From: an uncultured Acinetobacter sp.
GTDB taxonomy: Bacteria > Cyanobacteriota > Vampirovibrionia > Gastranaerophilales > Gastranaerophilaceae
NCBI GenBank assembly: GCA_946623365.1
Contig: CAMORE010000089.1
Location: 1-8,581, forward strand
Length of the DNA stretch: 8,581 nt
Reading direction: 5' to 3'
Positions within the stretch are counted from its first letter, which is position 1, and each line of letters opens with the position of its first letter. A model generated the notes under the pieces. That model was not told the DNA's origin. It made no database searches and saw nothing but the letters and a program-made list of their open reading frames with translations. A program made the translations under genes and the position numbers. Shown here piece by piece: positions 5,240 through 8,581 of the stretch.

Positions 5240-6755
5240 GAAAATTATTATTCAATTTTTGAGGAAGTAAGAAGTTGTACCTGCTTTCAAAATCCGTTAG
5301 TTTATAAAAGCCTAAATTCCTGCTGATTATGTTTATTTGCACGTTTTTATCAAGCAACAGTTTTATGTGAGTGTTTAACAACAGGTCAAAATTGTCTATT
5401 TTAACATCTTTGAAAAGCAATCCCTTTTTCTTTTTAGGTATTTTATTAAATAAAATATCCGGTATTTTTAATATTCTTATCTTATATTTTGCTCTGATAT
5501 TTTCGACATTTCCTTTGTTTTTGAATTTGCTTATATTTACGGTTTTATCGCTAAAATTAATATCCGTATAATATATTGCCCCAAGTTCAGCTATATTTAT
5601 TCCAGTTGCTAAAATCCATAATTCCTGTATTTTATTATCGTCTTTAATTATTTGTTGAATTTCTGAATCAGTTAAAACTCTGTTTTCAAGTGAGGGTAAA
5701 ATGGTTTCTTGTGTCGAAAACAGAAGATGACTGGCATTTGAATATTTTTTCATAATTTTCTGAAATGTGCTTATAAACCGCTTTATACTTGCAACGGAAT
5801 AACCTTCTGATAACATTTTACTTTGATAATTAATCAAAGTTTCTTGCGTAATATCTTTAAACTTGTATTTGCTAAAATATGGATATAAGTGGTTTTGGAT
5901 ATAACCTCTTGCACAAATCGAATTTTCATCTTGCTTATTTTCAAGCGTTTTCAGGTAATCATCAAACGCCGTGCAGACTTTTTCGTATGTTATTTTATCT
6001 GTTTCAACTGAAGATATTTTGCGAAGCTCGGGAAGTTTTAAACTTTCGCTTCGTCTTTTCTTAATATATTCCGCAGAAAAGTTTTTAGTCAGGGCTCTTC
6101 TAAAAGATTGAACACTTGAAATTTGTTCATTTGGGTGTCTGCTTCTTAATATCTCCCAAGCGATTCTGACCGAATAATTTTTTGGGGTTAAATAGATTTC
6201 TTCAAACTCTTTTAATTGTTCTTTTGTTACTAAACTCTTATGCTGTGGTGGATTATAAGCTTTCATCAAACCCAATAAGCCGTTTCTTGCGTAAGATGAT
6301 TTCCATCTTATAAAAGTGCTATATCCCATTTTATAATCCGGATTTTTCTTGGCTATTTCATTCAGCATCTTTGAGGTTTCTTTAAACGACAAACCGCTTG
6401 TTAATCTGAATAAATTTAAGCATTTTATAATATGGCGTTTATTGTATTCTGCAGCATTATTAAATAATTCCTGTGCTTCTTTGTTATCAGATAATAATGT
6501 TGTAATATCAAAACACAATTCTGGTTTGGGTTGTTTTGGTGATTGTTTTTGCGACAACATTTCAACCTGTGGATATGAAACAATATCAGGAACGTAAGCA
6601 AATTCTGTATCAGAAATTTTGCTTATAACTTTTTCTGTTATCAATTCCTGTAAGATGTTTTGGATTTTTTCATCAGGAAGTTCTAAAATACTTGCAATTT
6701 CATCAAAATTAAACCTGCTCAGTTGTTTGCACAGTTTCTTTATCTGTTGCTTCAT
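5229..6755 (-). CDS. Mu-type HTH protein fused to inactivated tyrosine-recombinase domain (TnsF-like candidate target selector)
   Basis: The gene encodes 508 residues from ATG 6755 with AAGGAG ten bases upstream, starting 47 nt inside the ATPase gene. Residues 1-55 look like a winged helix (FDEIASILELPDEKIQNILQ, then a wing at EFAYV). Residues 105-235 resemble the HTH region that precedes the catalytic core in Mu-type transposases (GLSFKETSKMLNE, YSTFIRWKSSYARNGLLGL, YSVRIAWEILRSRHP). Residues 257-345 match a core-binding SAM-like domain and 358-500 a tyrosine-recombinase catalytic fold. Arg I is Asn387 (TGINIAEL), the HxxR motif is Phe456 and Leu459, the later His/Trp is Phe483 (LGF), and only Tyr493 remains. 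Strand transfer by this protein is therefore unlikely. By analogy with TnsF of Tn7-like elements, a role in recognising target or end DNA is inferred. No DDE core is present. Confidence 0.85.
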   Translation of the reverse strand: MKQQIKKLCKQLSRFNFDEIASILELPDEKIQNILQELITEKVISKISDTEFAYVPDIVSYPQVEMLSQKQSPKQPKPELCFDITTLLSDNKEAQELFNNAAEYNKRHIIKCLNLFRLTSGLSFKETSKMLNEIAKKNPDYKMGYSTFIRWKSSYARNGLLGLMKAYNPPQHKSLVTKEQLKEFEEIYLTPKNYSVRIAWEILRSRHPNEQISSVQSFRRALTKNFSAEYIKKRRSESLKLPELRKISSVETDKITYEKVCTAFDDYLKTLENKQDENSICARGYIQNHLYPYFSKYKFKDITQETLINYQSKMLSEGYSVASIKRFISTFQKIMKKYSNASHLLFSTQETILPSLENRVLTDSEIQQIIKDDNKIQELWILATGINIAELGAIYYTDINFSDKTVNISKFKNKGNVENIRAKYKIRILKIPDILFNKIPKKKKGLLFKDVKIDNFDLLLNTHIKLLLDKNVQINIISRNLGFYKLTDFESRYNFLLPQKLNNNFQIL

Positions 6756-7437
6756 CGTTTAAAATCTCCTTAATTATAATTTCATCAATAGAATTTAAGC
6801 CGTTTGCTTTTGCATAACATTCAGCTTTATTTATAATTTTTACTATCTGACGAAATCGGTTAACATTAGCGCAAATGCATTTTATAGCACATTCTGTCAT
6901 TTCAATTTCGGATAATTCTTTAACAATTCCTGCTATATCACTTTTAGAAAACGGCTTAAATTGAACTATTTCAGAAAGTCTGTCGTATAAATGCTTAAAC
7001 CTTTTTATCCTTGATTTAGCATTTGACATTCCAACCAAAATAATAGGGACATTCGTCTTATCGTGAATGTCCCTTAATGTTTCTATTGCTCTTGAATCAA
7101 TCGCCAGATAATCGACTTCGTCAACAATTATTACTTGTGGTTCAGTTAACAGGTTCCTTATAATAATTTTGAAACAATCTGCTAATCGCCCACAGTTAAC
7201 TTCACCCATTTCATCCATAATTTCATTTAATAACCACCGAGCGGTCATAAGCTGGGTGCATCGGACAAGTATTGCATTATTCTTAAAAGCCCACCAATTT
7301 ATTGTTTGAGTTTTGCCTAACCCCGGCTCACCATAAACTAAACCCATCCCAGGAACTCCTTCCGCTCGGTTTTGCAGGTTGTTCATCATCGTGATGAACC
7401 GCTTTACATTGTTTGTTTTTACGAAGACCTTTTTCAT
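6709..7437 (-). CDS. AAA+ transposition ATPase (MuB/TniB/TnsC class)
   Basis: The gene encodes 242 residues from ATG 7437. AGGAG lies six bases upstream, and the ATG overlaps the transposase stop as TAATG. A longer in-frame extension to 7497 has no comparable signal. Walker A is GEPGLGKT (36-43), Walker B is VIIVDEVDY (102-110), the sensor-1 region is ILVGMSN (133-139), an arginine-finger candidate is R153 in YDRL, and sensor-2-like arginines lie in NRFRQIVK (193-200). Such ATPases form filaments or rings on DNA, mark the target, stimulate the transposase and enforce target immunity. The C-terminal tail after about residue 227 is Thr/Glu-rich and probably flexible. The gene is in one operon with the transposase and the TnsF-like gene, which overlaps its 3' end. 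Function is clear at family level. Confidence 0.94.
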   Translation of the reverse strand: MKKVFVKTNNVKRFITMMNNLQNRAEGVPGMGLVYGEPGLGKTQTINWWAFKNNAILVRCTQLMTARWLLNEIMDEMGEVNCGRLADCFKIIIRNLLTEPQVIIVDEVDYLAIDSRAIETLRDIHDKTNVPIILVGMSNAKSRIKRFKHLYDRLSEIVQFKPFSKSDIAGIVKELSEIEMTECAIKCICANVNRFRQIVKIINKAECYAKANGLNSIDEIIIKEILNDEATDKETVQTTEQV

Positions 7438-8581
7438 TACTGCTCCTTTCCGTATATTTCTTTGTATTCGTCTGATTTTATGTAATTTGCAAGCCACGTT
7501 CTATCTTCAGGGCAAATGCACCCATTTTGCATATGCCATTCGTAGCGTTCGTAAGAAGATTTAAATATTGGCCTTGCAACGATTGAGGTTTTAACTTTTG
7601 GTTCAAAATCCTGTTTTGGCTTTGGTTCAGGCTGCACAGTTATTTCTTTAATCGGTTCGGGTTGAGGCAAGCGGATATTTTGCATCAATTCTTTTTCAAG
7701 ATAATCCATATCTTCTAAATTAAAATGCTCTCGAACTGCTTTAATCGTCTTTCTGCGAAGTGCCTGTTGTTTTTCTATCTTTTGTTTGTAATCCTCAATA
7801 TCTTTAATATCGCCCATTTGATACGCAAGCGGATGCGTTTCTGTTATGCGGTTTGCCTTACATATAAATTCGCCCTTCATCGAATAAACCTTAATATATG
7901 AAAGGTCGAACAGACTGTACTTTATGACGGTTTTCTCTTTGATACCATAAAGTGCCTCATCAAAATAATCCGCTTTCAAAAACCTGATTCCGTTCCTGCC
8001 GATTGATTTTATCTCTTGTGCCATCATCAAATCGTCAAGCGAGTTTTCATCAATATTTTGCTTTTCAATTTCATTTAAAACCTCTTGAATTGTTTTATCT
8101 TTTGCGTTCGGACAAGGTTGCGAGTGTTTGAATTCAAGCCATTTATCAATCATTTTAAGTGCCTGTTCAATGGTTGGAGTAAAACTGTATTTTTCGTGGA
8201 TGTTTTTGTGCAACTTTTCGTTTCGCATCAAATATGCCGGCTTATTTTCAATGCTTGTCCCGATATAGCTTGGAATCAGCTTTTCAAAACTTTCCTGAAA
8301 ATCCAAAAAGAAACGCTCGATGACTTTGGCTCGAGCGTTGTATGGTGTGGCATAAACAGGTTTTATTCCAAGTTTGTTGTAAACACCTGTAAATCCGAGT
8401 TCTTCAAACTTTTTATCCCCGTTAAAAAATTTACTCTTGAATGCTCTGCCGTTATCTTGATATACATATTCAGGAATATGATCCATTTTTAATATTGCAT
8501 TACGCAGAGCAGACGCGATATTTTGTGTACATTCTTCAAGCATAATATCGTACCCCACAAGTCCACCCGATTTCCAATCCA
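7437..8581 (-). CDS. DDE transposase of the Mu/Tn7 (TniA/TnsB) class, C-terminal part
   Basis: The reading frame is open to the right edge: codons for D-W-K-S-G-G-L precede the GTG at 8558, so that GTG is internal and the gene starts outside the window. The second catalytic Asp lies in VYQDNGRAF and the Glu in YNARAKVIERFF, 46 residues apart. The first Asp is not visible. A Mu-type C-terminal beta-barrel follows (KADYFDEALYGI, IKVYSMKGEFICKAN), then a basic helical segment (QKIEKQQALRRKTIKAVREH) and a Pro/Glu-rich linker. The tail RPIFKSSYERYEWHM..PEDRTWLANY resembles those of this transposase class, where the C-terminus contacts the ATPase. It cuts and joins element ends, presumably at the 33-bp repeats. 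The stop overlaps the ATPase start. Confidence 0.95.
   Translation of the reverse strand, partial: DWKSGGLVGYDIMLEECTQNIASALRNAILKMDHIPEYVYQDNGRAFKSKFFNGDKKFEELGFTGVYNKLGIKPVYATPYNARAKVIERFFLDFQESFEKLIPSYIGTSIENKPAYLMRNEKLHKNIHEKYSFTPTIEQALKMIDKWLEFKHSQPCPNAKDKTIQEVLNEIEKQNIDENSLDDLMMAQEIKSIGRNGIRFLKADYFDEALYGIKEKTVIKYSLFDLSYIKVYSMKGEFICKANRITETHPLAYQMGDIKDIEDYKQKIEKQQALRRKTIKAVREHFNLEDMDYLEKELMQNIRLPQPEPIKEITVQPEPKPKQDFEPKVKTSIVARPIFKSSYERYEWHMQNGCICPEDRTWLANYIKSDEYKEIYGKEQ

Larger units (their letters stand above)
5138..8581 (-). mobile_element. Mu/Tn7-superfamily transposon, one end and transposition operon (partial)
   Basis: The minus strand carries transposase, AAA+ ATPase and a third DNA-binding protein in tightly overlapped order, followed at once by three 33-bp direct repeats. 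This is the layout of an element of the Mu/Tn5053/Tn7 kind. The boundary is placed at TGACTTACA (5138) because these elements usually begin with TG and the repeats start right inside it. This exact base is an inference. The other end lies beyond the right edge, so neither the inverted end nor the short target duplication can be checked. A transposable prophage is the main alternative. Confidence 0.65.

Noticed and set aside
5229..6755. Active tyrosine integrase or cointegrate resolvase
   Set aside because: Arg I, both residues of HxxR and the later His/Trp are replaced, and only the tyrosine remains.
6709..7497. ATPase start at 7497 (20 residues longer)
   Set aside because: ATG 7437 has a well placed AGGAG and the TAATG overlap. 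The extension would lie in transposase codons with no ribosome binding site.
8085..8492. 135-codon plus-strand open frame opposite the transposase
   Set aside because: It is rich in Phe and Cys as expected of the complement of an AT-rich gene, and it has no recognisable domain.
7437..8558. Complete transposase beginning at GTG 8558
   Set aside because: The frame stays open upstream with codons D-W-K-S-G-G-L typical of the middle of this fold, and the first catalytic Asp would be missing.

Overview
This is an AT-rich window from a bacterium with strong AGGAG-type ribosome binding sites. Nothing in it fixes the host taxon. An uncultured low-GC gut-type bacterium is a guess from base composition and from the gene mix, which combines a Mu-type transposition operon, a phage-like HTH gene and a restriction block. 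No rRNA, tRNA or CRISPR array is visible.

Right part (about 5138-8581): one end of a Mu/Tn7-superfamily transposable element, read on the minus strand. It encodes a DDE transposase whose N-terminus lies beyond the right edge, then a MuB/TniB-like AAA+ ATPase with a TAATG stop/start overlap, then a 508-residue third protein overlapping the ATPase gene by 47 nt. The third protein joins a winged-helix/Mu-type DNA-binding N-terminal half to a tyrosine-recombinase fold that has lost both catalytic arginines and both histidine positions. This recalls TnsF, the target selector of some Tn7-like elements that carries an inactivated tyrosine recombinase. Three 33-bp direct repeats start at 5141, at the stop codon of this gene, and look like the transposase-binding end of the element.

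Middle part (1897-5091): four minus-strand genes outside that end, forming a defence or stress block. They are a macro-domain protein fused to a DUF6508-like tail, a DUF4186 protein, an Mrr-type restriction endonuclease, and a DUF3644 protein with a HEPN-like RNxxxH motif. A promoter with an extended -10 sits exactly at the transposon boundary, and its -35 would be supplied by the transposon tip.

Left part (1-1888): small accessory, phage-like genes. A DUF1804/small-terminase-like HTH gene faces three small plus-strand genes across an intergenic region with mirrored promoter/operator-like sequences. A small plus-strand hypothetical gene is convergent with the HTH gene. Two arrays of TTCAA motifs repeated every 11 bp, at 536-579 and in the opposite orientation at 3841-3884, flank the block from the HTH gene to mrr. 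The extreme left edge may hold the first 17 codons of another minus-strand gene.

How the genes could work together: the transposase, ATPase and degenerate recombinase would form a targeted transposition machine acting on the 33-bp repeats. The neighbouring macro-DUF4186-Mrr-HEPN genes look like a co-transcribed or partly coupled anti-phage/nucleic-acid response module into whose upstream side the element inserted. These links are inferred from gene order and domain content.
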